From an uncultured Ruminiclostridium sp. (GTDB lineage: Bacteria; Bacillota; Clostridia; Oscillospirales; Ruminococcaceae): a DNA stretch of 64,000 nt. The stretch's first letter is position 1; each line of letters begins with the position of its first letter. The position numbers were made by a program, and so were the translations under genes. Positions 16,234 to 24,159 of the stretch are shown in pieces. The stretch covers positions 25,268-89,267 of the forward strand of contig CAKSTB010000013.1 in the NCBI GenBank assembly GCA_934490165.1. The letters are read 5' to 3'. The notes under the pieces were generated by a model. That model was given only the letters and a program-made list of their open reading frames with translations. It did not search any database and was not told the DNA's origin.

Positions 16234-16906
16234 ATGACGGAATGTGAGCAAAGAAATAAAACCTCTACCCTGATATACGATGTCCGTCTTTCGACACCTG
16301 TCGGAAAACGCAAGGGCATAATGACTGTTCATACAGAAAACGGCAGGATGCTGTGACACAGATAGCCGCAGGTTATACAGAGATAATAAGCGGTGCAAAG
16401 GCTCTTCTTAACGGAAGCAGTACGCTTGCCGACGGTACAGCCGAGCTCTCCGCAAACACGGCAGAGCTTGCAAAGGGCGCGGCAAAGCTTTACACAGCAA
16501 CAGGCACGCTCAGTGACGGTGCGGCTTCTCTCGACAGCGGCGCGGCGGAATTTGCCGATGCCTGCAAGGAACTTCACAGCGGCGCGCTTAAGCTCAGTGA
16601 CGGCACAGGCAAGCTCAGAAGCGAAACAGACGGTATGAACGACAAGATCTCCGACAAGATAGATGAAATGATTGCCGACATTACAGGCGGTGACGAGGCG
16701 ATAGTTTCATTCACGAGCGATAAAAATACCGATATCAAGTCGGTGCAGTTCGTAAGAAAAACAGAAGCTATCGAGATGCCCGAAGTTCCGAGGAAGAGAC
16801 CGCCGCTGAGGAAGAGCTCAACTTCTGGCAGAAGGTACTGCGCCTGTTCGGGTTATATGATAGATACGCTTTACTTATCAACGATAAATACAAATTCAGC
16901 GCCTGA
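16234..16906 (+). pseudogene. Remnant: N-terminus of a small protein fused to a frameshifted YhgE/Pip C-terminus
   Basis: With a good AAAGGAGC ribosome binding site, an ORF of 40 codons starts at 16234 and stops at 16354-16356; it reads like the start of a small soluble protein (YDVRLSTPVGKRKGIMTVH). From ~16353, in another frame, the sequence encodes the coiled-coil repeat region of a YhgE/Pip-type membrane protein (GAxxLxDGxxxLxxGAxxL repeats). At about 16789 the frame breaks: reading on in the next frame gives a plausible YhgE tail with FWQKVLRLFGLYD ending at 16906, as if one C had been lost after GAAGTTCC. The membrane segments of YhgE are missing. This looks like a deletion that joined two genes, followed by a frameshift. 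Confidence 0.75.
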
Positions 16907-16932
16907 CCTTTCGGATACAGGCGCTGATATTT
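16897..16932 (+). terminator. Terminator of the YhgE remnant
   Basis: Stem TCAGCGCCTG with CAGGCGCTGA, then TATTTA. It overlaps the ancestral stop codon. Confidence 0.7.
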
Positions 16933-16950
16933 AAAGCTTCACATAAAACC

Positions 16951-16978
16951 AAGGCACCGATCACTCGGTGCCTTTTGT
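16951..16978. terminator. Terminator, probably of the lipoprotein gene
   Basis: Stem AAGGCACCGA with TCGGTGCCTT. On the minus strand it is followed by GGTTTTA, on the plus strand by TTGTCTT; either or both genes may use it. Confidence 0.65.
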
Positions 16979-17009
16979 CTTGTTATTCAGTTATAAAACC
17001 GTTTTCAAC

Positions 17010-18563
17010 TCAGTTCTGCTGCATTAAAGCTCTGTAGGGCTCGAGGTAAGATTCTACAGTACCGAAATATGAATCACGGAGGCTTGTGTAGGATTCACCC
17101 ATCTTGAAAGGTCCGCCGAGGACGCAGCCAGCGCCTTCGCTGTCACCCTGCTGGAGCATTGTTGTAAGATCTGTCGAGAAGCCGAAGCAGTCGTCAAAGA
17201 GGAATGTGAACTTGTCGCTCGTTGTATCCTTAAGGTCTGAATAGATCTGGTACAGATCCTCAGACATTGCCGAGTGCTTTTTATTCTCTCTGCGTGCTGC
17301 ACCACAGCTGGGGCACTTTTCTAAAGTCTTGTCTGCAGTTGAAACGCCGCATTCGGGGCATTTGGGATAATAAAGATGCTCAGCCGTCATTTCAGCCTTT
17401 GACTTAGCAATCAGTTCAGGGTCGATTTCGTTAAGACGGCAGATTTCCATATACTTGAGAGCTGCCTTTATGTTCTGTGCGCCTGCGGGAACGAGGTAAC
17501 CGAATGTATCTGTATTCATGTAATATGCGTCTGCCTGATCATCTCTGGGGATCGGAACAAATCTGATATCCTGATCCTTAGCTGCAGCCTGAGCTGATGT
17601 CCAGCCCCAGTCAAGACCGAATTCTGCGAACAGTGTCTTTGTATCGGAAAGACAGGTGCTGGGATCTGCATATTCTGCATTTACCATACCCTGTTTAGCA
17701 AGGTCTGCGAGGAAGTCCTGGCATCTCTGAACGTTAGCGTCCTTCATGTTGTTGATGATCTGCTTGTTGGGACCGTCAACATCGATAAGCGTTGTGCCTG
17801 TTGAAACTATGAAAGGCATTGCAACGAAGCCTGTAGGCATTACACCGTAATACTCATCACCGATGTTGCACCACTCGGTCATTATATCCTTCCATGCAGT
17901 CCATGTCCACTTGCCTTCCTTATAAAGCTCCAGCGGGTCAGTCTTGATACCCTCATCGTCAAGAGCTGTCTGGTTGTAGATAAGAACAACACCTGCGTTT
18001 ACACGGTAAGGCAGATAGTAGTGCTTGCCGCCGTAGTTGAAGTTCTCGATCATATCCTTCATACCCGACCATGTATCGCTGTCAAAGTCTACATAATCGT
18101 CAAGTGATGTGTAAAGGTTGTTTGCTACACCGTGGGGGTACGACTGCCACTCATAACGCACCATATCGGGAGAGTCGGAAGAAGCAACAAGCTGTGCGAG
18201 CTTTGTGAAGTATTCGGTCGAGCTTGTTGAAATATATTCTACAGAATAGCCCTCATCTGCAAACTTATCTACGATTTCCTTATCATCAGTGTTAAGGTCG
18301 TAGTAACCGAGCCATTTGAGTGTAGTGCCGTTTGAAGGAGCTTCTACCACACTGCCGCCGTTGTTGTTACTTGCAGAAGAATTGTCCGTTGAATTGTTGT
18401 CTGTGCTTGAAGTGCTGTTGTCAGCCGTTGAGCTTGTATTGCCTGAAGCATTACCGCTGTCAGCCGAACCGCTTGTTGTGCTTGAACCGTTGCAGGCAGA
18501 AAGCATTGATGTTGCCATTGCCGCTGTAACCGCACAAGCGAGTATTCTCTTTGAGAGTTTCAT
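17010..18563 (-). CDS. Family 1 extracellular solute-binding lipoprotein with an inserted zinc ribbon
   Basis: 517 residues. A lipoprotein signal peptide ends in the lipobox LSAC (Cys about residue 23), followed by a low-complexity Ser/Thr/Asn/Gly linker to about residue 75. The rest is a sugar-type ABC substrate-binding domain (for example KWLGYYDLNTDDKEIVDKFADEGY, YGGKHYYLPYRVNAGVVLIYNQ). At about residues 400-430 two CPxCG knuckles (CPECG and CPSCG, 15 residues apart) form a rubredoxin-like zinc ribbon that is not part of the family fold. The C-terminal FLFDDCFGFSTDLTTMLQ and GTVESYLEPYR are ordinary. No permease or ATPase genes are adjacent, so the transporter partner is elsewhere. A strong promoter lies upstream. 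Confidence 0.9.
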   Translation of the reverse strand: MKLSKRILACAVTAAMATSMLSACNGSSTTSGSADSGNASGNTSSTADNSTSSTDNNSTDNSSASNNNGGSVVEAPSNGTTLKWLGYYDLNTDDKEIVDKFADEGYSVEYISTSSTEYFTKLAQLVASSDSPDMVRYEWQSYPHGVANNLYTSLDDYVDFDSDTWSGMKDMIENFNYGGKHYYLPYRVNAGVVLIYNQTALDDEGIKTDPLELYKEGKWTWTAWKDIMTEWCNIGDEYYGVMPTGFVAMPFIVSTGTTLIDVDGPNKQIINNMKDANVQRCQDFLADLAKQGMVNAEYADPSTCLSDTKTLFAEFGLDWGWTSAQAAAKDQDIRFVPIPRDDQADAYYMNTDTFGYLVPAGAQNIKAALKYMEICRLNEIDPELIAKSKAEMTAEHLYYPKCPECGVSTADKTLEKCPSCGAARRENKKHSAMSEDLYQIYSDLKDTTSDKFTFLFDDCFGFSTDLTTMLQQGDSEGAGCVLGGPFKMGESYTSLRDSYFGTVESYLEPYRALMQQN

Positions 18564-18618
18564 TTTAGTCCTCCTTTAAGTCGTACTTGTATGTATTCGT
18601 TTACATCAAGATATTTAT

Positions 18619-18647
18619 ATTATAACCGAAACCGCTTAAAATTTCAA
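18619..18647 (-). promoter_or_regulatory. sigma-A promoter of the binding-protein gene
   Basis: Minus strand TTGAAA (18647-18642), 17-bp spacer, TATAAT (18624-18619). Confidence 0.82.
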
Positions 18648-18942
18648 TTCACTATTTCTACAGTTTATCGGTCGCATATTTGGTTAAAGTGTACAAACAG
18701 GGTGGCAAATATATGTATATTTTTAATCAAAAGTTTGTAATTTTAAGCTGTTTGTTAAGCAATTTTAAGTAATTAGCTAATAACAGGCTCTGCACATAAG
18801 TTCACTTTTCAGCTTTAAATCAAGTGACAGACAGACTAACAACCGCATCGCGGCTTCCGGTAATATTACAGCTGTATCGTAACTTTCCTGCGTTTTGCGG
18901 CATATACTACGGCAGTGAATATATGGAAATGAGGTGCACATC
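18648..18942. other. Intergenic region between divergent genes
   Basis: AT-rich (18680-18790) turning balanced. GAGG at 18931-18934 is the ribosome binding site of the DUF3343 gene. I see no clear plus-strand promoter, structured RNA or ORF here. Confidence 0.4.
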
Positions 18943-19158
18943 ATGTATTTTATAGTACTGCGTTCGGCTACAGCCGCAGAGAAGGCACGGCGCATTCTCA
19001 GCGGTTATAAGATATCATCTTCAACAGGAAAAATAACAACGACCAAGGGCTGCCGTTTCGGAATTTATACGGAATACGACCCCGACAAAGCCTGCCGCCT
19101 GCTCTCGCTCGGTGGACTTAACTGCCTTGAGATCAGAAACGGCGGTGATGCCGGATGA
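18943..19158 (+). CDS. DUF3343 protein, putative Se/S carrier-like
   Basis: 71 residues, opening MYFIVLRSATAAEKARRILSGY and carrying TTKGCRFGIYT, the features of DUF3343, a family described as putative selenium/sulfur carrier-like. One conserved Cys is in KGCRFGI. The ATG at 18943 follows GAGG by 8 bases; an upstream GTG three codons earlier overlaps the ribosome binding site. Its stop codon overlaps the start of the next gene (ATGA), so the pair is translationally coupled: the aminotransferase-like desulfurase would supply persulfide or selenide that this small protein carries. The carrier role is inferred from family context. No selD or selenium-dependent hydroxylase genes are in the window. 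Confidence 0.85.
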   Translation: MYFIVLRSATAAEKARRILSGYKISSSTGKITTTKGCRFGIYTEYDPDKACRLLSLGGLNCLEIRNGGDAG

Positions 19159-20300
19159 TATATCTTGACAATGCCGCCACCACATATCCGAAGCCTGTTT
19201 CCGTGCTCCATACGGCGGAAAAAGCACTGTACGACTATGGAGCGAACCCCGGCAGATCCGGTCACAGGCTTTCTCTTGAAACATCAAAGCAGGTGTTCAA
19301 CGCAAGGGAAAAGTGTGCGGAATTTTTCGGCGGTGAAACGGAAAACACCGTATTCACGCTCAACTGCACACACGCAATAAATTTTGCGCTGAAAGGCGTA
19401 TGTCAGAGTGTCGGACACTGCCATGCAATAACCTCCGACCTTGAGCACAATTCCGTTATCCGTCCGCTCCATGCGCTTTATAAGCAGAAGCGGATAAGCT
19501 ACAGCATTGCCGACAGCGGGGAGAGCGACAGTGAGCTTCTGGCTTCGCTTGAGCGGCTTATCCGCCGTGATACCGCCGTGATAGTGATCACCGCGGGCTG
19601 TAACGTAAACGGAAGAATAACCCCTCTTTCCGATATAGCACAGCTGTGCCGCAAACATAACATCTGCCTTATTGCGGATTGTGCTCAGGCGGCAGGTGTT
19701 ATACCGCTGAGTCTGTCGGACGGCATAAATATCATATGCGCTCCCGGGCACAAGGGCTTATACGGTCCTATGGGAACAGGCGTACTCATAACAGACGGTA
19801 AGTTCCCGCTCAGCACCCTGATAGAGGGCGGAACAGGAAGCGCCAGCGGCGATATAAATCAACCCGACTTTTTACCGGACAGCTTTGAAAGCGGCACTAT
19901 AAACACTCCGGGTGCAATAGCGCTCGGCAGAGGTGTTGAATTTGTCAACACAAAAGGCATCGACAGGATCTACGCTCACGAAATGTCGCTCTGCGAGCTT
20001 TTCATAAAGCGCTGTGAAAACATAAAGGGTATAAAGCTTCACCGCTGTGAAAACGCAAAATCGCTCCCCGTCGTATCATTCACCGCAGGCGATGAATCAA
20101 GCTCGGTGACAGCCGATATGCTGTCGCAAAACGGATTTTACCTGCGCGGAGGACTGCACTGCAACTTCCTTGCGCACAAGAAGCAAGGCACTCTCGAAAC
20201 AGGCACGGTGCGCCTTGCACCCTCGGTATTCAACACCCGCTCCGACATCATAAAGCTCACGGATCTGCTGTACAGAAAATACGGCGGGAAAAGCCCGTAA
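19155..20300 (+). CDS. Class V aminotransferase, cysteine desulfurase-like (CsdB/SufS type)
   Basis: 381 residues. MIYLDNAATTYPKP start, the ADCAQAAGVIPL block, the PLP-lysine in CAPGHKGLYGPMGTG (about residue 200), and the active Cys in LRGGLHCNFLAHKKQGTLETGTVRLAPS near residue 335, typical of class II desulfurases. This subgroup (am_tr_V_EF2568-like) is often encoded next to DUF3343 and YedF-type sulfurtransferases. The reaction expected is Cys or Sec to Ala with transfer of S or Se to a partner. The ATG overlaps the stop of the DUF3343 gene. It differs from the NifS at 2.5 kb, which is class I, so the two probably serve different acceptors. Confidence 0.9.
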   Translation: MIYLDNAATTYPKPVSVLHTAEKALYDYGANPGRSGHRLSLETSKQVFNAREKCAEFFGGETENTVFTLNCTHAINFALKGVCQSVGHCHAITSDLEHNSVIRPLHALYKQKRISYSIADSGESDSELLASLERLIRRDTAVIVITAGCNVNGRITPLSDIAQLCRKHNICLIADCAQAAGVIPLSLSDGINIICAPGHKGLYGPMGTGVLITDGKFPLSTLIEGGTGSASGDINQPDFLPDSFESGTINTPGAIALGRGVEFVNTKGIDRIYAHEMSLCELFIKRCENIKGIKLHRCENAKSLPVVSFTAGDESSSVTADMLSQNGFYLRGGLHCNFLAHKKQGTLETGTVRLAPSVFNTRSDIIKLTDLLYRKYGGKSP

Positions 20301-20315
20301 CCGTTATATTCCCAA

Positions 20316-20362
20316 AACAAATACCGACGATAACCAAAACAGTGATATCGTCGGTTTATTTG
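20316..20362. terminator. Bidirectional terminator
   Basis: AACAAATACCGACGATA pairs with TATCGTCGGT-TTATTTGTT around the loop ACCAAAACAGTGA, with T-runs on both strands. It separates two converging genes. Confidence 0.85.
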
Positions 20363-20368
20363 TTATTT

Positions 20369-21001
20369 TTAGCGAAGCGGCTTTGAAAGATATTTCAGAA
20401 AGTCGTCAAATATCGCTCTGTAGCCCTGTTCATTTATATGCAAGCCCTCTATCGTGTACTCTGCCTTAAGTCTTCCCTGCCCGTCCTTAAGACCGTCATT
20501 TATATCTATATAGTACTGACCGTGCTTTTCGGCAAGCTTTTTTACAAGAGCGTTTGCCGCTGTTATCTTCTCATTCGTGCGGATCTTAAGGCACTCCTTC
20601 ATATTCTCTGCGGCGGCTTCGTAATTTACCGGATAATATGCCATAAGGTATATCTCCGTACCCGGCAGGCGCTGTTCAATAGAGCTTATTATACTGTCAT
20701 AGTGCTCCATGATGCGCTCCATAGGTATCCTCGAATCGCTGAGATCGTTTGTACCTATATTTATAAAAACTCTCTTCGGCTCAAGCTCAAACACGCAGGT
20801 ATCAAGCACCTGCATAAGCTCGTCCGTGATATATCCGCCTATTGCGCGGTTGTACACGATAATGTCCGAGCCGCGTTCACCGAGAAACTTATTTACCGGG
20901 AACATTTCCATAAGCGAAGAGCCTGTAAGCACCGTCTGACCCTTTACAGCATTTTTGTTGTCCTGTCTGAAGCGTTCAAGCTTCATTTCTTTATCCGTCA
21001 T
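20369..21001 (-). CDS. SGNH/GDSL-family hydrolase
   Basis: 210 residues. Block I is LTGSSLMEMFPVN with the nucleophile Ser, block III GTNDLSD, and the catalytic His lies in EGLHINEQGYRAIF; the oxyanion Gly is in GGYITDEL. This is the complete SGNH set for a lipase/acetyl-esterase-like enzyme. No signal peptide, so the enzyme acts inside the cell, perhaps as an esterase or deacetylase on sugars. The start is the ATG at 20999-21001, 9 bases after GGAGG; the open frame further upstream would run into an AT-rich promoter region. The substrate cannot be told from the sequence. Confidence 0.88.
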   Translation of the reverse strand: MTDKEMKLERFRQDNKNAVKGQTVLTGSSLMEMFPVNKFLGERGSDIIVYNRAIGGYITDELMQVLDTCVFELEPKRVFINIGTNDLSDSRIPMERIMEHYDSIISSIEQRLPGTEIYLMAYYPVNYEAAAENMKECLKIRTNEKITAANALVKKLAEKHGQYYIDINDGLKDGQGRLKAEYTIEGLHINEQGYRAIFDDFLKYLSKPLR

Positions 21002-21187
21002 TTTGCATTCCTCCCGAATGTTGATATTATATACAATACCACCGGAACACGAAACAGTCAACAGTTCTTGAAAAACATTTTCCGATATGCTATACTTTAT
21101 AAATACGCCGAAAATGTTAAAGCGTTTAAACTGCATTCACATTGCAGTTATAGAATATTTGTCAAAATGTACGGAAAGGACAGAACA

Positions 21188-21877
21188 ATGGCTGACAACG
21201 ACAAGGACGTGCGCGAACTGCTGAAGCTGAAGCAGGGTCTTATTGACGAAAAGGACAGCGACATACAGGAAACCGGTTATGATGTCAGAATGGCACAGAC
21301 TGCCGCCGAAAAGACAAAGAACTTCCTGTGGTATCATAAGGCGATGATCGCAGGCGGCATAGTTCTTGTGATAGTAGCCGTGATAATATATCTTGCCTTC
21401 TTTGTGAAGAAGAAGCCCGATATTACGATATACAGCGTCGGAAACTACGCTATGTCCGTGCGTACAAACTTCGAAAACACAATGGCACAGTACACCCCCG
21501 ACTTTGACGGCAACGGTGAACGCAACATTACTATTGAGCAGGCAGTACCGGACGAATTTTTAGGTGATACCGAGCTTTTCAATGAGGTAGAAAACGGCGA
21601 CAGCCAGATATTCATCGGCTCGGAGGACGAAATAAAGAGCGTGTACGAAAGCTTCACGTCCGTATCGGGCGAGCCGGTTTTTGCGGATCTCGGCGAAATA
21701 ACCGGTGAAAGCGGATATATGACAGATATCCGAAGCACTGCATACGGAAAAAGAATGCAGCTGTTCTCCACCCCGATTTACATTGCCGTGCGCCGCACCG
21801 ATGACGAAAGTCAGGAGCACGCGATGGAGTTTGTGAAAAATTTGCAGGACGGCATATTCTATCAGCAAAGCAAATAA
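21188..21877 (+). CDS. Single-pass membrane protein with extracellular domain (paralogue 1)
   Basis: 229 residues, not a family I recognise. A short charged cytoplasmic part contains DVRELLKLKQGLIDEKDSDIQE, one membrane segment (about residues 54-76) follows, and the rest is an acidic extracytoplasmic domain of ~150 residues with AQYTPDFDGNGERNITIEQ, an EF-hand-like Asp/Asn-rich stretch. Start ATG 21188 follows GGAAAGGA. The next gene encodes a paralogue with the same layout, 14 bp away, so this is a tandem duplication within one operon. The shared LLKLKQG motif just before the membrane might bind a common cytoplasmic partner (inference). Confidence 0.75.
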   Translation: MADNDKDVRELLKLKQGLIDEKDSDIQETGYDVRMAQTAAEKTKNFLWYHKAMIAGGIVLVIVAVIIYLAFFVKKKPDITIYSVGNYAMSVRTNFENTMAQYTPDFDGNGERNITIEQAVPDEFLGDTELFNEVENGDSQIFIGSEDEIKSVYESFTSVSGEPVFADLGEITGESGYMTDIRSTAYGKRMQLFSTPIYIAVRRTDDESQEHAMEFVKNLQDGIFYQQSK

Positions 21878-21891
21878 AGAAAGGACACCTT

Positions 21892-22710
21892 ATGTCAAAA
21901 GAGAGCGATGAAAAAAGAGAGCTGTTAAAGCTTAAGCAAGGAATTATAGAAGACAGTGATATAATAGAGCAGGACGTGCACGAAGAGCCCGAGGAACTGA
22001 CCGCGGTAAAAAAGATAGATAACTTCTTCTACCGCAACAAGTGGTTTGTAGTGGTCGGAGTGTTCTTTGCCGCCCTTATAGTGTTCTTTGCATATCAGAT
22101 AGCTACCAGAGAAGATCCCGACTTAACGGTGATGCTTGTAATATCCGATACCGATAAAGCCCCCGGGCTGTATCAGAAGGTAAATGACATTGAGCTTGCG
22201 CTAGAGCAGTACTGCCCCGATTATGACAACAACGGCTATGTGCACGTTGCGGTATACTTTATAGATCTTACCAAAGGTGCGGACAGCCAGTATGTGCAGT
22301 CAAACACGGCGAAATTCTACGGAGAGATACAGCGCGGCGTTGCAGAGCTGTACATCTGCGATGATGACATTTTCACGACCGAAAAAGCGCCGGAAGAATA
22401 CGACCCCTCACAGGATTATATAGATACCGATGTTTCATATGAAACTATGTTTGCCGACCTTGGCGAAGCGCTCAATATGAACGAATATAACGGAAAGCTG
22501 AGAATTCCTCTGCGCGACACAGAATTTGTAACTGACGCAAAGTGGGAAAACTCCTGCCCCGACACACTGGCTTTTTCAGTGCGTCTTGAAAAAGAGGGAA
22601 TGATAAGCTACAAGAATTCCGCAGAATATCAGAAGCGCGCAAAAGAAGTGCTTACAAACATTGTTACCGGCAACAAAATAAACAAAACTGCCGAGAGCAC
22701 ATCAAAATAA
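21892..22710 (+). CDS. Single-pass membrane protein with extracellular domain (paralogue 2)
   Basis: 272 residues, paralogue of the gene before it. It shares the cytoplasmic KRELLKLKQGIIEDSD segment, one membrane segment (about residues 51-71, FVVVGVFFAALIVFFAYQI) and an acidic outer domain with ALEQYCPDYDNNGYVHVAVYFIDL aligned to AQYTPDFDGNGERNITIEQ of the other copy. Outside those blocks the two have drifted far apart, so the duplication is old. It is followed 11 bp later by a multi-spanning membrane protein. Function unknown. Confidence 0.75.
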   Translation: MSKESDEKRELLKLKQGIIEDSDIIEQDVHEEPEELTAVKKIDNFFYRNKWFVVVGVFFAALIVFFAYQIATREDPDLTVMLVISDTDKAPGLYQKVNDIELALEQYCPDYDNNGYVHVAVYFIDLTKGADSQYVQSNTAKFYGEIQRGVAELYICDDDIFTTEKAPEEYDPSQDYIDTDVSYETMFADLGEALNMNEYNGKLRIPLRDTEFVTDAKWENSCPDTLAFSVRLEKEGMISYKNSAEYQKRAKEVLTNIVTGNKINKTAESTSK

Positions 22711-22721
22711 AGGAGCATAAG

Positions 22722-23282
22722 ATGGATTACTATTCAAAATCAGGAAGACAGCCGTTCTGGAAACTGCTTTTATCGGGATTTTTATTTATGATTTTCGGCA
22801 ATTTACTTTGCACGATCGTCACTGTTTCAACAGCGCCCTTTATGAGCTTTGAATTTTTCAAAGTCATAGTATTTATCCTCGCTCTGTGCATATTCTATTC
22901 GCTTATGTTCACTGCCGGATACCGTGACGGCGACAGAGAGCAGAAATATGTACGCCTGCACAAGGCAGAGCCGCCGAAAGAAAACAAGTGGGTGCTTATC
23001 GGCGTGATACTTATGCTGATAATGTTTGTTCCGTCTGTTATATTGCTTCTTGACAAGCTGTGCGGATGGTACTTTGACATGACGTTTGTACACAGGATAG
23101 TTGACGGTCTTATCTACCCATTGTCGCTTATGATCGTTCCCGAAAACACTATTGATTCTATGGCGGTATTCGTTCCGTTTATCTATATGCTTTGCTATGC
23201 GGCAATACCCGTGGCAACACATCTCGGTTATTACTTCGGTTATACGCAGAAGTTCAACAAGGATGAGATAATGTATAAATGA
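22722..23282 (+). CDS. Multi-spanning membrane protein, unknown function
   Basis: 186 residues with about four membrane segments: near residues 14-37 (LLLSGFLFMIFGNLLCTIVTV), 44-65, 86-109 (WVLIGVILMLIMFVPSVILLL) and 150-175. No catalytic motif is seen. Third gene of the operon with the two paralogous single-pass proteins, and followed by a terminator. The co-transcription suggests a membrane complex, but nothing in the sequence shows what it does. Confidence 0.7.
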   Translation: MDYYSKSGRQPFWKLLLSGFLFMIFGNLLCTIVTVSTAPFMSFEFFKVIVFILALCIFYSLMFTAGYRDGDREQKYVRLHKAEPPKENKWVLIGVILMLIMFVPSVILLLDKLCGWYFDMTFVHRIVDGLIYPLSLMIVPENTIDSMAVFVPFIYMLCYAAIPVATHLGYYFGYTQKFNKDEIMYK

Positions 23283-23299
23283 TATTTGCTCGGATAAAT

Positions 23300-23334
23300 A
23301 AAACGCTGTTCGGTTCTTTGAACAGCGTTTTTTA
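23300..23334. terminator. Bidirectional terminator
   Basis: AAAACGCTGTTC with GAACAGCGTTTT around GGTTCTTT, T-run on the plus strand and A-run before it. Confidence 0.88.
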
Positions 23335-23337
23335 TCT

Positions 23338-24030
23338 CTATTCATTTTCTTCCATCGTGATTATAATAAACGCCGTAGTCATAAACACAGCGCATATCAT
23401 AACCGCCCACTGCCCAATGGCAGTCACGCAAAGATCGCCCGCTACCGCACCGACAGCAAACATTGCGTTTATGCTGAACAAAAGCAAGCCCTTTCTTAAA
23501 TCATCGCGGTTTCTGTGAGCGACATACTCGCATATTGACGATGCCGCAGTCCTCATATTGCCGATGCACATTGTAGTTGCACAGGCATAGCTCTGAGGAT
23601 ATGCTCCTCTGATGCTTATCTTCCTGAATGCCTCGACCTGTGCACCGCAGGCAAGTGAGATCATACAGTTGCACAGAATGTTCAGCTCATACGGTATAAA
23701 CGCCGCCGCAAAAAGCGTAACAGTTTCAAACAAAATAACTATCTGTCGTCTGTGAAGAGTACGTCCCTTGAAAATATGATGCACTGTCTGCGCAAGTACC
23801 ACCCCCGCAATAAAAGCCATAACAGGCGCAAAATATCTCAACGCCGTACCGAAGTTGCCCTTGGCGAGATTTACCGCCATAAGCAGTATGTTACCTGTCT
23901 GCGCATTAGCAAACACTTCTCCGCGGCACATATAGGAATATGCGTCCATAAAGCCGCCCGACATTGCCAATATGTACACAAGCGCCATTGAATTTTCACA
24001 TACTCTCAGTTTATTCTTCTTATTCCTCAT
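23338..24030 (-). CDS. YoaK/DUF1275-family membrane protein
   Basis: About 230 residues with six membrane segments. The family signature is clear: LAMSGGFMDAYSYMCRGEVFANAQTGNILLMAVNLAKG near the start, and AYPQSYACATTMCIGNMRTAAS in the middle. DUF1275 proteins are polytopic membrane proteins of unknown transport role. The start at 24028-24030 follows a GGTGA site; an ATG 11 codons upstream, with GGAG 4 bases before it, is also possible. It stands alone, between a terminator and the zinc-ribbon protein gene on the same strand. Confidence 0.85.
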   Translation of the reverse strand: MRNKKNKLRVCENSMALVYILAMSGGFMDAYSYMCRGEVFANAQTGNILLMAVNLAKGNFGTALRYFAPVMAFIAGVVLAQTVHHIFKGRTLHRRQIVILFETVTLFAAAFIPYELNILCNCMISLACGAQVEAFRKISIRGAYPQSYACATTMCIGNMRTAASSICEYVAHRNRDDLRKGLLLFSINAMFAVGAVAGDLCVTAIGQWAVMICAVFMTTAFIIITMEENE

Positions 24031-24159
24031 ATTATCACCGTTAATAATTTTAGCACATACCACTCCGACTTTCTATCGTTAATTGATACAAATTTGTTTC
24101 GTTCAAAACCGCTTTCAATGTATAAAAATGAGCCGTCGGAAAACGGCTCGTTATTTTTA

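Noticed and set aside
20438..21187. Long upstream extension of the 21.2 kb membrane-protein frame
   Set aside because: It runs antisense through the GDSL hydrolase gene; GGAAAGGA before the ATG at 21188 and the paralogue's start fix the shorter form.
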